Notes: generated by a model not told the origin, from the sequence alone. 28,530 nucleotides of DNA from an uncultured bacterium (GCA_905214235.1 CAJMLF010000024.1:1-28530); one strand, 5' to 3'; counted from the first letter of the stretch, positions 1 through 7,869 are shown. Program-made: numbers and translations.

Positions 1-144
1 ATTTCGGCAACGAAGGTACGAGCAGCGATTGCTAATGATGAATTAGCGGTGGTGCAAAAATACGTTCCACAATCTACGCTCTCATTTGTTCAAAATAACT
101 GGTCTGATCTCAGAGCACGCATTAAGGAAGGAAGTTTAGAATAA
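1..144 (+). CDS. citC: [citrate (pro-3S)-lyase] ligase, C-terminal end (partial)
   Basis: An open frame enters from the left edge and stops with TAA at 142-144, overlapping the citD start by one base. The 47 visible residues begin ISATKVR, which resembles the ISxTxxR-type motif of the nucleotidyltransferase fold found near the C-terminus of CitC. CitC acetylates the phosphoribosyl-dephospho-CoA thiol of the CitD acyl carrier protein, using acetate and ATP, and so activates citrate lyase. The assignment rests mainly on position: citC directly precedes citDEF in lactic acid bacterial citrate clusters, and the one-base stop/start overlap implies translational coupling. The catalytic N-terminal part lies outside the window, so the call is moderately strong only. 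Confidence 0.8.
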   Translation: MSATKVRAAIANDELAVVQKYVPQSTLSFVQNNWSDLRARIKEGSLE

Positions 145-437
145 TGGATATTAAGAAGACTGCATTAGCAGGAACTCTGGAATCATCCGATATCCAAATT
201 ACCCTGAGTAAGGGTGATAATGGGGTTAATATCGACCTTGATTCCTCGGTTGAAGAACTCTACGGCGATCAAATCCGCAAGGTGATCACTGATACTTTGG
301 CAGCCTACGGAATTGAAAATGCCAACGTAAAGGCTGTTGACAAGGGGGCCTTGGACTGTGTCGTTAAGGCACGGACCATGGCTGCCGCACAACGGGCCCT
401 AGAAACTACTGATCAACCAGACTGGGAGGTATTTTAA
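144..437 (+). CDS. citD: Citrate lyase gamma subunit (acyl carrier protein)
   Basis: This 97-residue protein has the usual length for CitD. Its N-terminus contains AGTLESSD, in which Ser14 aligns with the serine that carries the 2'-(5''-triphosphoribosyl)-3'-dephospho-CoA prosthetic group in Klebsiella CitD. It carries the acetyl and citryl thioesters between the CitF and CitE active sites of the cytosolic citrate lyase complex. The ATG overlaps the citC stop by one base, and AAGGAAGG (about 124-131) is its ribosome binding site within citC. citE follows after two bases, so C-D-E-F form one tightly coupled operon. The prosthetic group would be made and attached by the CitXG fusion encoded downstream. 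Confidence 0.95.
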   Translation: MDIKKTALAGTLESSDIQITLSKGDNGVNIDLDSSVEELYGDQIRKVITDTLAAYGIENANVKAVDKGALDCVVKARTMAAAQRALETTDQPDWEVF

Positions 438-439
438 TA

Positions 440-1345
440 ATGGAAGAACGTTTACGTCGGACCATGATGTTTGTTCCGGGGAACAACGCCGGAATGGTTA
501 AGGATGCTGGTATCTACGGTGCTGACTCCATTATGTTTGACCTGGAAGACTCTGTTTCCATGTCAGAAAAGGATGCTGCACGGATGCTGGTTTACGAAGC
601 TCTGCAAACCCAAGACTACGGTGACTCCGAATTAGTTGTCCGGGTCAACGGGATTGACACCCCATACTTCAAGAACGATGTTTATGCCATGGTTAAAGCC
701 GGCATCGAAGTCGTTCGTCTGCCAAAGGTTGAATCTGCTCAAATGATGCTCGACCTGGTTAAGGTGGTTGAAGAAGCTGAAAAGAAGTTTGGCCGTGAAC
801 CAGGCTCCACCCACGTTATGGCCGCTATTGAAAGTGCCAAGGGGGTTTTGAACGCTCCTGAAATCGCCGCAAGTACCGACCGGATGATTGGTCTGGCCCT
901 CTCTGCCGAAGACTACACTACCGACATGAAGACCCACCGTTACTCAGATGGTGCTGAACTTGAATTTGCCCGCAACATGATCCTCCATGCTGCTCGTGCC
1001 GCTGGTATTGCCGCCTTCGATACTGTCTTCACCAACATGAACGACATTGAAGGCTTCCAGCGTGAAACTGAACATATCCACGAACTTGGCTTTGACGGCA
1101 AGTCCCTTGTTAACCCACGGCAAATCGACTGGGTCAACAAGGTTTACGAACCAACCAAGAAGGAAATTGAAAATGCCCTGGACGTTGAAGCGGCCATTGA
1201 GGAAGCTCACCAAAAGGGTTCTGGTGTTATTTCCATGAACGGTCAAATGGTTGACCGCCCAGTTGTATTGCGTGCACAACGGGTTATCCGCTTAGCCAAG
1301 GCTTCCAACCTGATTAATGAGGAGGGTGAATACATTGAAAAATAA
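440..1345 (+). CDS. citE: Citrate lyase beta subunit (citryl-ACP lyase)
   Basis: This 301-residue member of the HpcH/HpaI-CitE family is of normal length. It opens with [14 protein letters not shown], which holds the acyl-CoA-binding arginine region, followed by FDLEDSV around residues 34-40 with the Mg2+/substrate-binding acidic residues. [17 protein letters not shown] (near 127-143) and [13 protein letters not shown] follow, the typical CitE metal and substrate motifs. It cleaves citryl-S-ACP to oxaloacetate and acetyl-S-ACP in the cytosol. GGGAGG at about 425-429 sits about 10 bases before the ATG. Its 3' end overlaps the start of citF, which points to coupled translation of the beta and alpha subunits. 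Codon use matches the neighbouring cit genes, and no anomaly was seen. Confidence 0.96.
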   Translation: MEERLRRTMMFVPGNNAGMVKDAGIYGADSIMFDLEDSVSMSEKDAARMLVYEALQTQDYGDSELVVRVNGIDTPYFKNDVYAMVKAGIEVVRLPKVESAQMMLDLVKVVEEAEKKFGREPGSTHVMAAIESAKGVLNAPEIAASTDRMIGLALSAEDYTTDMKTHRYSDGAELEFARNMILHAARAAGIAAFDTVFTNMNDIEGFQRETEHIHELGFDGKSLVNPRQIDWVNKVYEPTKKEIENALDVEAAIEEAHQKGSGVISMNGQMVDRPVVLRAQRVIRLAKASNLINEEGEYIEK

Positions 1346-2873
1346 TGTCGGTCGTGAAATCTCAGACGAAATTTTAAACTCAACGAACTACAAGCCATTC
1401 GAAACTACTGAAATCGGCCACCCAACTGTTCACTACACAGGCCACGATGTCCGGGTCACAAAGGGTGACGATAAGCTGGTTGACTCCCTGGACCAAGTTA
1501 TTAAGGACAATCTGAAGGACGGCATGACCATTTCCTTCCACCACCACTTCCGTAACGGGGACTATGTTTTCAACATGGTGATGGACAAGATCATCAAGAT
1601 GGGTTACAAGGACTTAACCTTAGCCCCATCTTCTCTGACCGGGGTCATGAACGACAAGGTAATCGAAGCCATCAAGGCTGGGACAATCACCAACATCACC
1701 AGTTCCGGGATGCGGGGCAGCCTGGGTGAAGCCGTTTCTCACGGTTTACTGAAGAACCCGGTTATCTTCCGTTCTCACGGTAACCGTGCCCGTTCAATTG
1801 AAAATGGTAATATCAAAATTGACGTGGCCTTCCTCGGTGTGCCAAACTCTGACCGGATGGGGAACGCCAACGGGATGAATGGTGAATCCGCTCTTGGTTC
1901 CCTTGGTTACGCCTTAGTTGACGCCCAATACGCTAACAAGGTGGTTCTGCTGACTGATACCATCGTTGACTACCCGAACACGCCAGCTTCCATCAAGCAG
2001 ACCCAAGTCGACTACGTTGTTAAGGTCGACAAGGTTGGTGACCCTGACCGGATCGGTAGTGGTGCCACCCGGTTCACTAAGGACCCGAAGGAATTGAAGA
2101 TTGCCAAGATGGTTAATGACGTCATCGTCAACTCACCATACTTCAAGAACGGCTTCTCCTTCCAGACTGGTACTGGTGGTGCTTCACTGGCCGTTACCCG
2201 TTTCCTGCGTCAATCCATGCTGGACAACGATATCAAGGCTTCCTTCACTTGTGGTGGGACGACTTCACCAATTGTCAAGTTGCTTGAAGAAGGCCTGGTC
2301 AAGAAGGTTATGGACGTGCAAGACTTTGACAAGGGTGCCGCTTCCAGCATGAAGTCCAACCCTGGTCAAACCGAAATTGACGGTTCATGGTACGCTGACC
2401 CAGACAACAAAGGTGCCATGGTTGACCAACTGGACATTGCCATCCTGTCTGCACTGGAAATCGATACTGACTTTAATGTCAACGTGCTGACCGGTTCTAA
2501 CGGTGTTATCCGGGGAGCCGTTGGTGGTCACCAAGACGCCGGTACTGCCAAGATGACGATCATCTCTGCCCCACTGACCCGTGGGCGGATTGCCACGGTT
2601 GTTCCTGCCGTTAACTCCATCACTACCCCAGGTTCATCCATTGATGTCCTGGTTACGGAAGTTGGGGTTGCTGTTAACCCGGCCCGGAAGGACTTAATTG
2701 AAGCCTTCAAGAAGGCCCCAAGCATTCCGCTGGTTTCAATCGAAGAACTGCAAAAGCGGGCTGAAGGCATCGTTGGCAAGCCAAAGCCAATCGAATACAC
2801 CGACCGGACTGTTGCCCTGGTTGAATACCGTGACGGGACCTTGATTGATGAAGTAAAGCAAATCAAGGACTAG
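1335..2873 (+). CDS. citF: Citrate lyase alpha subunit (citrate:acetyl-ACP transferase)
   Basis: This 512-residue protein matches the CitF family length of about 505-520. CitF exchanges the acetyl group on CitD for citrate, giving citryl-ACP plus acetate. [15 protein letters not shown] near the N-terminus, [46 protein letters not shown] and [17 protein letters not shown] are characteristic CitF blocks. An ATG-initiated frame begins at 1317, but that ATG directly abuts AGGAGG (1320-1325). I therefore place the start at TTG 1335, nine bases after the Shine-Dalgarno, giving [10 protein letters not shown]. The start lies inside the last codons of citE. A rho-independent terminator follows about 25 bases after the stop. 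Product identity is very secure; the start is an inference. Confidence 0.95.
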   Translation: MKNNVGREISDEILNSTNYKPFETTEIGHPTVHYTGHDVRVTKGDDKLVDSLDQVIKDNLKDGMTISFHHHFRNGDYVFNMVMDKIIKMGYKDLTLAPSSLTGVMNDKVIEAIKAGTITNITSSGMRGSLGEAVSHGLLKNPVIFRSHGNRARSIENGNIKIDVAFLGVPNSDRMGNANGMNGESALGSLGYALVDAQYANKVVLLTDTIVDYPNTPASIKQTQVDYVVKVDKVGDPDRIGSGATRFTKDPKELKIAKMVNDVIVNSPYFKNGFSFQTGTGGASLAVTRFLRQSMLDNDIKASFTCGGTTSPIVKLLEEGLVKKVMDVQDFDKGAASSMKSNPGQTEIDGSWYADPDNKGAMVDQLDIAILSALEIDTDFNVNVLTGSNGVIRGAVGGHQDAGTAKMTIISAPLTRGRIATVVPAVNSITTPGSSIDVLVTEVGVAVNPARKDLIEAFKKAPSIPLVSIEELQKRAEGIVGKPKPIEYTDRTVALVEYRDGTLIDEVKQIKD

Positions 2874-2897
2874 TTAAGGCCAACACATAAAATAAAA

Positions 2898-2932
2898 AAA
2901 GAGGTTGGAGAAAGTGTTCCCCGACCTTTTTT
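2898..2932 (+). terminator. Intrinsic terminator after citF
   Basis: The stem arms at 2902-2910 and 2919-2927 pair over nine positions with one G-U pair and one A-C mismatch, and are followed by six T. A-rich sequence before the stem makes it partly bidirectional. It lies between citF and citXG, so the maturation gene would depend on read-through or its own promoter. TATAAT at 2938-2943 could be the -10 of such a promoter, but no good -35 is visible. Confidence 0.75.
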
Positions 2933-2975
2933 ATACATATAATATTTGTAGCAAAAAGAAACAAAGGAGTCCATG

Positions 2976-4403
2976 ATGAAGAACATTTTTACGAACGGGG
3001 AAAAACAGGATATTCCGGCCGTTTTGGCCAATAAGGACCACCGGGCAGCTGTTCAACGCCGCCTGGTAGCTGACTATCCAAAAATGACGGTGGTGGCGGC
3101 CAAACTTAATATTCCTGGGCCCATCAAGAATAACCCGGCCATCAAGGAGTTCTTTGTTGTGGGGCTCAACCAACTCGAACGCCAGTGGCGACAAGCCGGG
3201 ACCCTCTTTTACCAGAAGGGCCAGTGGCTTGATGCCGGAACCGGTCCCGAGCGCTTTTACCTGGTGAAGGCGGCCGCTCCTACTGTTAAGAAAGCGACGA
3301 CGGCCTTTGAGGAGGCGGGGGCCAGTAACCGTCTCTTTGACCTTGATGTGCTGGTCAAAGAGGACGGTCAGGTCCGGCCCCTTTCGCGGGCAGACTCTGG
3401 TCAGCCGTCCCGGCGGTGCTTTGTCTGTGGGCGACCGGCCAAGGAGTGTGGCCGGTCCCGTCGCCATTCAGTAGCAGAACTTCAGGCAGCGGTTAACAAG
3501 CTGATCGTGGCGGCGTTGACGTCAGCGCACCGGTCCGTGGTCAGTGACCGCCTGGTTCAGTTTGCCCAGCGGGCCCTCTTGTATGAGGTGATGGCCTGGC
3601 CTAAACCAGGCTTGGTTGACCCGGTCGAACACGGTGCCCATCCCGACATGGACGCCTTTACCTTCATCAATAGCGCCATTTCCCTTCGTAGATACCTCCA
3701 CCAGGCGGCGGAAGTGGGGATGTGCGCCAATACGGACGACTACCCACTGATGTTTAACGAGCTGCGTGAATTTGGTAAGGTCGCCGAACAGGACATGTTT
3801 GCGGCCACCAAGGGGGTCAATACCCACAAGGGGGCCGTCTTTTCCCTCGGTATCCTGGTGATGGCGACCGCCGCCAGCTGGCGCAAGTTGGGGCGGGTTG
3901 ACCTGGACGATATTCAGGCGGTAGTTAAGGATGCGTTGGTCGACCTGGTTAAGGACGATTTGAAGAAGCAGGCGAATGTGGCAGACGAGACCGCCGGTGA
4001 GCAGCAATACCGCAAGTACGGACTGACCGGAATTCGTGGAGAGGCCCAGGCCGGTTACCCAACCGTCTTTCATTATGGCTTGCCGACAATGCTTGAGACT
4101 GCCGGAACCTGGAATACACGAATCGTGCAGACCCTCCTGACCCTTGCCCGCCACACTGAAGATTCGACCCTGATTAAACGGGCCGGGGACCCCGCCATCT
4201 TGCAGTGGAAGGATAAGCAGGTTGACGAATGCCTGGCCGCGGGTGGAATTACTACCGCGGCGGGCCGGGCATTGTTAAATGATCTGGAACAGGAGTTTAG
4301 TCGCCGCCACCTTAGCCTGGGTGGCACGGCTGACCTGGTCATTCTGACGGTCTTCTTAACCCTAGTAAAGGAGGAGTTAGCTGATGGACTTTCAAACGAG
4401 TGA
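2976..4403 (+). CDS. citXG: CitX-CitG fusion: apo-citrate lyase phosphoribosyl-dephospho-CoA transferase / triphosphoribosyl-dephospho-CoA synthase
   Basis: This is a two-domain maturation enzyme for citrate lyase. Residues ~1-170 are CitX-like: NRLFDLDVLVKEDG and SRRCFVCGRPAKECGRSRRH are the typical CitX blocks and transfer the prosthetic group onto CitD. Residues ~195-475 are CitG-like: WPKPGLVDPVEHGAHPDMD, TKGVNTHKGAVFSLG and GIRGEAQAGYPTV belong to the enzyme that makes triphosphoribosyl-dephospho-CoA from ATP and dephospho-CoA. Such fusions are known in some bacteria, including Haemophilus. Two ATGs occur at 2973 and 2976. AAAGGAG (2964-2969) lies only three bases before the first and six before the second, so the second is preferred. 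The gene overlaps the next one by 20 bases. Codon use is richer in G+C than in citDEF. Confidence 0.93.
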   Translation: MKNIFTNGEKQDIPAVLANKDHRAAVQRRLVADYPKMTVVAAKLNIPGPIKNNPAIKEFFVVGLNQLERQWRQAGTLFYQKGQWLDAGTGPERFYLVKAAAPTVKKATTAFEEAGASNRLFDLDVLVKEDGQVRPLSRADSGQPSRRCFVCGRPAKECGRSRRHSVAELQAAVNKLIVAALTSAHRSVVSDRLVQFAQRALLYEVMAWPKPGLVDPVEHGAHPDMDAFTFINSAISLRRYLHQAAEVGMCANTDDYPLMFNELREFGKVAEQDMFAATKGVNTHKGAVFSLGILVMATAASWRKLGRVDLDDIQAVVKDALVDLVKDDLKKQANVADETAGEQQYRKYGLTGIRGEAQAGYPTVFHYGLPTMLETAGTWNTRIVQTLLTLARHTEDSTLIKRAGDPAILQWKDKQVDECLAAGGITTAAGRALLNDLEQEFSRRHLSLGGTADLVILTVFLTLVKEELADGLSNE

Positions 4404-5175
4404 TGGCGTCCAACTTAACTACCAGGTCGCTGGTAGTGGACAGCCGGTGGTCCTGATTCACGGCTTTGGCGGCTACCAGCAGATTTGGTGCCTGCAGGTC
4501 CCGGAACTAGTCAAGCAGGGCTACCAGGTGATTAGCTATGATCAGCGGAACCACGGAGCGTCAGGGCACACGCCGGGCCTGGATTCAATTGACCGGCTAA
4601 TTGATGACCTCCACGAACTGTTGGTGGGGTTAAAGGTCGAACGGCCCTTCCTGATCGGCCACTCGATGGGGGCGGCAGAGATTTATGGCTTTCTAAAGCA
4701 GTACCCTGATTTCCCGCTCCGGGGGGCAATTGCGGTCGACCAGTCACCGAAGATGCTTAACACACCGCGGTGGCCCTATGGCTATATGGACATCACCCGG
4801 GCCTCTTACCGGTTAAAATTGAAGGAACATGGCAATGTCCGGGAAACCTTGAACGGAGTACCAAAACAGGTGCTGGACAAGCTGGCACCGGAGAAGGGCA
4901 TGTTCCCCTTCGTGCGGGCAGAAAACCTTCCCCTGCTGTATGACCACGCCAAAAGGGACTGGCGGTCGGCAATTGAAGGGGCAAGGGTACTGTTGCTACT
5001 GGTCACGGCTAACCAGAGCCCGTACTTTGATGGGCGGTTTGCGGACGTGATGCAGGCGGCCAACCCTGATTACGTATCCCGCCAGGCAATTGACCAGACC
5101 GGTCACGTGGTGATGGCCGAGCAGGCGGGCCGGTTTAACCGGGTAATGGATGAATTCTTAAAAGAAAATAAGTAG
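4384..5175 (+). CDS. Alpha/beta-hydrolase fold protein
   Basis: This 263-residue cytosolic protein has a complete alpha/beta-hydrolase pattern. HGFGG (26-30) is the oxyanion-hole loop, YDQRNHGAS (52-60) is typical of chloroperoxidase/BioH-like members, GHSMG (92-96) carries the nucleophile Ser94, and TGHV (239-242) carries the catalytic His241. The acid residue is not certain; Asp119 in AVDQSPKM is one candidate. It probably hydrolyses an ester or thioester, but the substrate cannot be read from the sequence. The ATG lies 20 bases inside the end of citXG, with AAAGGAGG at about 4367-4374, so it is co-transcribed and translationally coupled with citrate lyase maturation. A strong terminator follows. 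Whether it has a role in citrate metabolism or is a passenger is unknown. Confidence 0.85.
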   Translation: MDFQTSDGVQLNYQVAGSGQPVVLIHGFGGYQQIWCLQVPELVKQGYQVISYDQRNHGASGHTPGLDSIDRLIDDLHELLVGLKVERPFLIGHSMGAAEIYGFLKQYPDFPLRGAIAVDQSPKMLNTPRWPYGYMDITRASYRLKLKEHGNVRETLNGVPKQVLDKLAPEKGMFPFVRAENLPLLYDHAKRDWRSAIEGARVLLLLVTANQSPYFDGRFADVMQAANPDYVSRQAIDQTGHVVMAEQAGRFNRVMDEFLKENK

Positions 5176-5188
5176 GTGGCGTTTCTTT

Positions 5189-5236
5189 AAGGCCGCTAGT
5201 GGACGGGTTCATGATCCCGAATACTAGCGGCCTTTT
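5189..5236 (+). terminator. Intrinsic terminator with nested stem after the alpha/beta hydrolase
   Basis: A perfect 12-bp outer stem (5189-5200 with 5223-5234) surrounds a short inner stem (CGGG 5204-5207 with CCCG 5216-5219), and the 3' side ends in TTTT. It closes the citXG-hydrolase transcript. Confidence 0.85.
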
Positions 5237-5242
5237 GACTTT

Positions 5243-5287
5243 GGCGGTTAACTGTCAGGGAGGTGGCGGCTAACTGGCGGGTGATTG
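5243..5287 (+). repeat. Phased short direct repeats upstream of the XRE regulator
   Basis: GGCGGTTAACTG at 5243-5254 recurs as GGCGGCTAACTG at 5265-5276 (11 of 12 bases), and a weaker copy GGCGGGTGATTG starts at 5276 (9 of 12). The offsets of 22 and 11 bases equal two and one helical turns, so all copies face the same side of the DNA. This is what an activator or autoregulator array would look like. That role is inference; the repeat itself is seen directly. Confidence 0.45.
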
Positions 5288-5350
5288 TCGTGTTAAACGA
5301 CCTCCTGAACTGTTACCATAGGACCGGAGATTAAGGAGGAGATGATAGTG

Positions 5351-5860
5351 ATGGTAAAAAATAAGATTAAGGAGTTGCGGACTGCTTGCCACCTGTCTCA
5401 GGAGCAGTTAGCAGAGAAGGCCCAGGTGTCAGTGAGAACAATTCAACGACTGGAGGCCGGGGACGATGCCAGTATCTCAACTTTGAACCTGGTGGCCGGT
5501 GCGCTGGGGGTTGAGGTGGGCGACCTCTTCCCGCACACCGACACCAGCCAGGAGCAGGAGGAAAAGATTCAGTCAGCCGATGAGCAATTACAGTACCAGC
5601 TCCAGGCCCGTCATGAGGAGTTCCGGACCTTTAAACACCTCTACAATGCCATTTTCATCATCGTGATGATGGCGTGGGGGGCATTATTTCCACTGGTCCA
5701 CAGTGATATATACTCTTCTTTAATGGGGGTGTTTTGGATTGGTGCCTGGATCATAATGGTACCACTGAAGAAGTGGCTGACAATCAAGAGGGTTGACCCC
5801 AAGCTTGACCGTAAGTTCCCGCTAACGGCCAGCCGGGTTGACAAGGATAAGCAGGACTAA
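5351..5860 (+). CDS. XRE-family HTH protein with two C-terminal membrane segments
   Basis: Residues ~4-60 form a Cro/C1-type helix-turn-helix (IKELRTACHLSQEQLAEKAQ, then VSVRTIQRLEAG as the recognition region). A charged linker, residues ~65-97, rich in Gln and Glu, leads to two hydrophobic helices at about 98-117 and 121-139 and a basic tail. This is the architecture of membrane-tethered XRE regulators common in Firmicutes, whose signals and targets are mostly unknown. An ATG also occurs at 5342 but is one base from AAGGAGGA (5333-5340). GTG 5348 or ATG 5351 fits better, and ATG 5351 was chosen, giving 169 residues. Phased repeats about 70-110 bases upstream could be its binding sites. The gene stands alone, upstream of the toxin-like pair. 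Confidence 0.8.
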   Translation: MVKNKIKELRTACHLSQEQLAEKAQVSVRTIQRLEAGDDASISTLNLVAGALGVEVGDLFPHTDTSQEQEEKIQSADEQLQYQLQARHEEFRTFKHLYNAIFIIVMMAWGALFPLVHSDIYSSLMGVFWIGAWIIMVPLKKWLTIKRVDPKLDRKFPLTASRVDKDKQD

Positions 5861-5954
5861 CGGGCTGTGCTATACTGGATTGGATGAAAGTGTCAGTGGT
5901 TAAAATGATTTCCCGGGAAATTATCATTGAATTGAGTAGGAAAAGACTGATTGG

Positions 5955-6233
5955 ATGCGTGAAATACCAATTAAACAGGCCAAGGCTATTCTCAAGCGGG
6001 CGCTGAAGGGGACCGCAAACCAACGAATCTGTCTGTTGACAAAGAAGAAGGATCGTTCCTTGACGGTTGAGACTGGGGATAAGGCACTGGTCCTAATTGA
6101 GCGGGGGTACGTTGATTCCGAGCAAACCTATTGCTTAGCTGGTGGGAAAGCTAAGCATGCGGTAACGGCCGCATTCAAGCGGGAATTTCCGCGAAGCCAC
6201 CAGGTTTACTTGAGCCAGACGAAGGAGGATTAG
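5955..6233 (+). CDS. Small unknown protein, first gene of a toxin-antitoxin-like pair
   Basis: This 92-residue basic protein is not one I recognise. Its placement, one base before a RelE/ParE-like gene that has its own ribosome binding site inside the end of this one, makes it the candidate antitoxin. However, it has no evident ribbon-helix-helix, AbrB or HTH motif and is lysine/arginine-rich rather than acidic, which is unusual for an antitoxin. Visible blocks include KQAKAILKRALKG at the N-terminus and a central beta-rich stretch (RSLTVETGDKALVLIERGYV). AGGAAAAG at about 5938-5945 is a weak ribosome binding site. TATACT at 5871-5876 is a possible -10. The coding nature is supported by the tight two-gene arrangement; the function is not established. 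Confidence 0.6.
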   Translation: MREIPIKQAKAILKRALKGTANQRICLLTKKKDRSLTVETGDKALVLIERGYVDSEQTYCLAGGKAKHAVTAAFKREFPRSHQVYLSQTKED

Positions 6234-6234
6234 G

Positions 6235-6561
6235 ATGCAGGTTGAGTTTTATGAACACGGCTGCAAGCCTTTCTTCAAGAAGCACCGCCGTCAGCAGAAC
6301 GATGTGGAGGCAGTAATTAAAGCGGCCATCACCAGGGAGGTTGCGACGGGGATGACTAAGGTCAAGCTGGCGACCAAGAGGCGGGTTGCCGGCCAGAGTA
6401 TCTATGAGTTTCGATTAAACCTGGGGAAGCTTGGCTCTGCTCGACTGGCGTTTACGGTGGACCAGGATCACGCGACCGTGTATTTCATTAGCAGCCACCT
6501 CCAGAAGGCGATCTTCAGCCATGAATTTGCCCAGGTGGTTGTGGAAATTACGAGACGTTAA
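6235..6561 (+). CDS. Putative RelE/ParE-superfamily toxin-like protein
   Basis: This 108-residue basic protein has an element order that suggests a RelE/ParE fold: an N-terminal strand (MQVEFYEHG), two helices (about 11-40), then strands YEFRLNLG, ARLAFTVDQ and ATVYFISSHLQK, and a C-terminal helix with SHEF. The RLAFTV and VYFISSHLQK segments resemble the substrate-facing strands of RelE-type ribosome-dependent endonucleases. If it is such a toxin it would cleave mRNA and be held in check by the preceding gene's product. AAGGAGG at 6222-6228, six bases before the ATG, is a strong ribosome binding site inside the upstream gene. The fold assignment is by eye only, so other small basic families remain possible. 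Confidence 0.5.
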   Translation: MQVEFYEHGCKPFFKKHRRQQNDVEAVIKAAITREVATGMTKVKLATKRRVAGQSIYEFRLNLGKLGSARLAFTVDQDHATVYFISSHLQKAIFSHEFAQVVVEITRR

Positions 6562-6563
6562 AA

Positions 6564-6752
6564 ATGAGTAAGTACGATCAATTGTGAAAATACATTGCAG
6601 ACTGTGGCCAGGATCGCCTAATGATTCCCTTTAGTGCGGTCGAAAAGATTACGGGCGTTCCGCTCGACCATTCTTTTCTGAGGTATAAGAAGGAACTATT
6701 AGACTACGGCTACCAGGTCGACCATCTCTTCTTGAAGAAGCAGCAGATCTAA
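6564..6752 (+). pseudogene. DUF7662-like small protein gene interrupted by an in-frame TGA
   Basis: Reading from ATG 6564 gives MSKYDQL, then TGA at 6585-6587, then a continuous frame KYIADCGQDRLMIP to TAA at 6750-6752. The full frame of 62 codons resembles a small domain family of the pattern MSKY-x-x-LW-KY-x-GQ, ending in a DHSFLRYKKELLDYGYQV-type segment, in which a tryptophan normally sits where TGA is found. A single TGG-to-TGA change explains the break. The ATG lies two bases after the toxin-like gene stop, so it was the third gene of that operon. Alternatives are initiation at the internal ATG 6621, giving a 43-residue remnant, or a sequencing error. A terminator follows directly. Confidence 0.65.
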
Positions 6753-6768
6753 ATTAGTCGAATTAAAT

Positions 6769-6815
6769 AAAGAGGTCTTCAGCATTCGGAAAATCCGCGT
6801 GCTGAAGGCCTCTTT
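6769..6815. terminator. Bidirectional intrinsic terminator
   Basis: A 16-bp stem (6769-6784 with 6800-6815, one G-U pair) encloses an inner CGGA/TCCG stem, and both flanks carry A or T runs (AAA/TTT). It separates the toxin-like operon on the plus strand from the convergent lacI-type gene on the minus strand and can serve both. Confidence 0.85.
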
Positions 6816-6829
6816 GGTTACTACGCTAC

Positions 6830-7834
6830 TTAAATGCTGCGACGTTCAATAAAGTTAGCCGGGAGAATTGCCTGAACGGGGACACTCCGGTGCTCAAGCA
6901 GGCGTTCCAGGACAAGCCGGACCGCCATTTTACCCATCTCGTAACTGTGGGGACGGACAGAGGAAAGGGCTGGTGTTAAGCGGGTAGCCTGTTGGCTGTC
7001 ATCAAAGCTGGCCACCGCTAGTGATTGCGGGATCGCAACCTGGTGCTGCTTGGCTGCCCGGTAAACGCCCGCCGCTAAAATATCACTGGCGGTCAAGACG
7101 GCGTCGAAACGGAGGGAACTTTGCAGAATTTCATCCATGGCCCGGGCCGCTTCCCCAGCGTGCCAACTGGTCTCATAGGTATGGGCCGCGAGTTGGTGGG
7201 CCTGCATCCACCTTTGGTAGGCGCTGGTCCGGATATCAGTAATTTTATCACCGTGGTGGCCGTCCTTCTTCAGTGGGTACCCACTGCCGCCAATAAAGGC
7301 AATTCGCCGGTGACCGAGCTGGTAAAGACGGTTTAAGACCGCTGCGGTGGCCGCCTCGTAGTTATTACGGACCAGGTCATAATTGGCAAAGTAACGGTAG
7401 TCATCAACGATGATTAAATTCTGGTTATACTTGTAAAGCTGCTCAAGAAAGGCCCGTTCAAAGACGCCAATCAGGACCACGGCCTGGAACTTTTGAGCGC
7501 TGCGGTATGAGAAAGCCTGGTCGGGGATGGTTAGCCACTTCCCGATGGTCAGGCCGTGCATTGTGGCCTCGTCCCTAATCCCCTGGTTGATGGTAGAAAA
7601 GTAGGCGAGGGTGGGATCCTGTGGTACTTGGAGAACGAGAATTTGGCTTTGCTGCAGGTTCATTGCCGCAATCTGTGAAAGGTGCCCCGCCTGGTAGCCC
7701 AGTTGGTGAGCTGCTTGGATGATGGCCTGCCGCGTACTATTCTTGACGGCCAATTGTGGGTCGTGGTTGAGGACCCGGGAGACGGTTGCCGGGGAAAAAC
7801 CCGTGATTTTAGCAATCTGCCTGATACTGGCCAT
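6830..7834 (-). CDS. LacI-family transcriptional repressor
   Basis: This 334-residue protein starts with a standard LacI DNA-binding domain: MASIRQIAKITGFSPATVSR, a hinge-helix region with VLNHDP, and the family-typical AAHQLGYQ near residue 45. A periplasmic-binding-protein-like sugar-sensing domain follows from about residue 60 to 334, with VVLIGVFER, IAFIGGSGYP and LAVASFDDSQQATRLTPALSSVRPHSYEMG as characteristic blocks. It is divergent from the clan GH-D glycosidase gene 150 bases away, so it most likely controls that gene and itself in response to a sugar, possibly an alpha-galactoside. TAAACGTTTA at 7860-7869 is a central-CG palindrome of the kind LacI proteins bind. The ATG at 7834 is preceded by GGGAGGGA on the minus strand. 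Confidence 0.9.
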   Translation of the reverse strand: MASIRQIAKITGFSPATVSRVLNHDPQLAVKNSTRQAIIQAAHQLGYQAGHLSQIAAMNLQQSQILVLQVPQDPTLAYFSTINQGIRDEATMHGLTIGKWLTIPDQAFSYRSAQKFQAVVLIGVFERAFLEQLYKYNQNLIIVDDYRYFANYDLVRNNYEAATAAVLNRLYQLGHRRIAFIGGSGYPLKKDGHHGDKITDIRTSAYQRWMQAHQLAAHTYETSWHAGEAARAMDEILQSSLRFDAVLTASDILAAGVYRAAKQHQVAIPQSLAVASFDDSQQATRLTPALSSVRPHSYEMGKMAVRLVLERLLEHRSVPVQAILPANFIERRSI

Positions 7835-7859
7835 GATAGTCCCTCCCTTAGTAAGTTAG

Positions 7860-7869
7860 TAAACGTTTA
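7860..7869. promoter_or_regulatory. LacI-type operator candidate
   Basis: TAAACGTTTA is a perfect 10-bp palindrome with a central CpG, the signature of LacI-family operators. It lies 26 bases upstream of the repressor start, which suits autoregulation. Its distance from the glycosidase promoter, about 85 bases, would allow looping. Confidence 0.5.

Noticed and set aside
1317..1334. citF start at ATG 1317
   Set aside because: The codon directly precedes the AGGAGG that must act as ribosome binding site. TTG 1335 fits the spacing.
2931..3467. Minus-strand 178-codon frame opposite citXG
   Set aside because: It is antisense to the CitX domain, begins inside that gene, and has no family resemblance.
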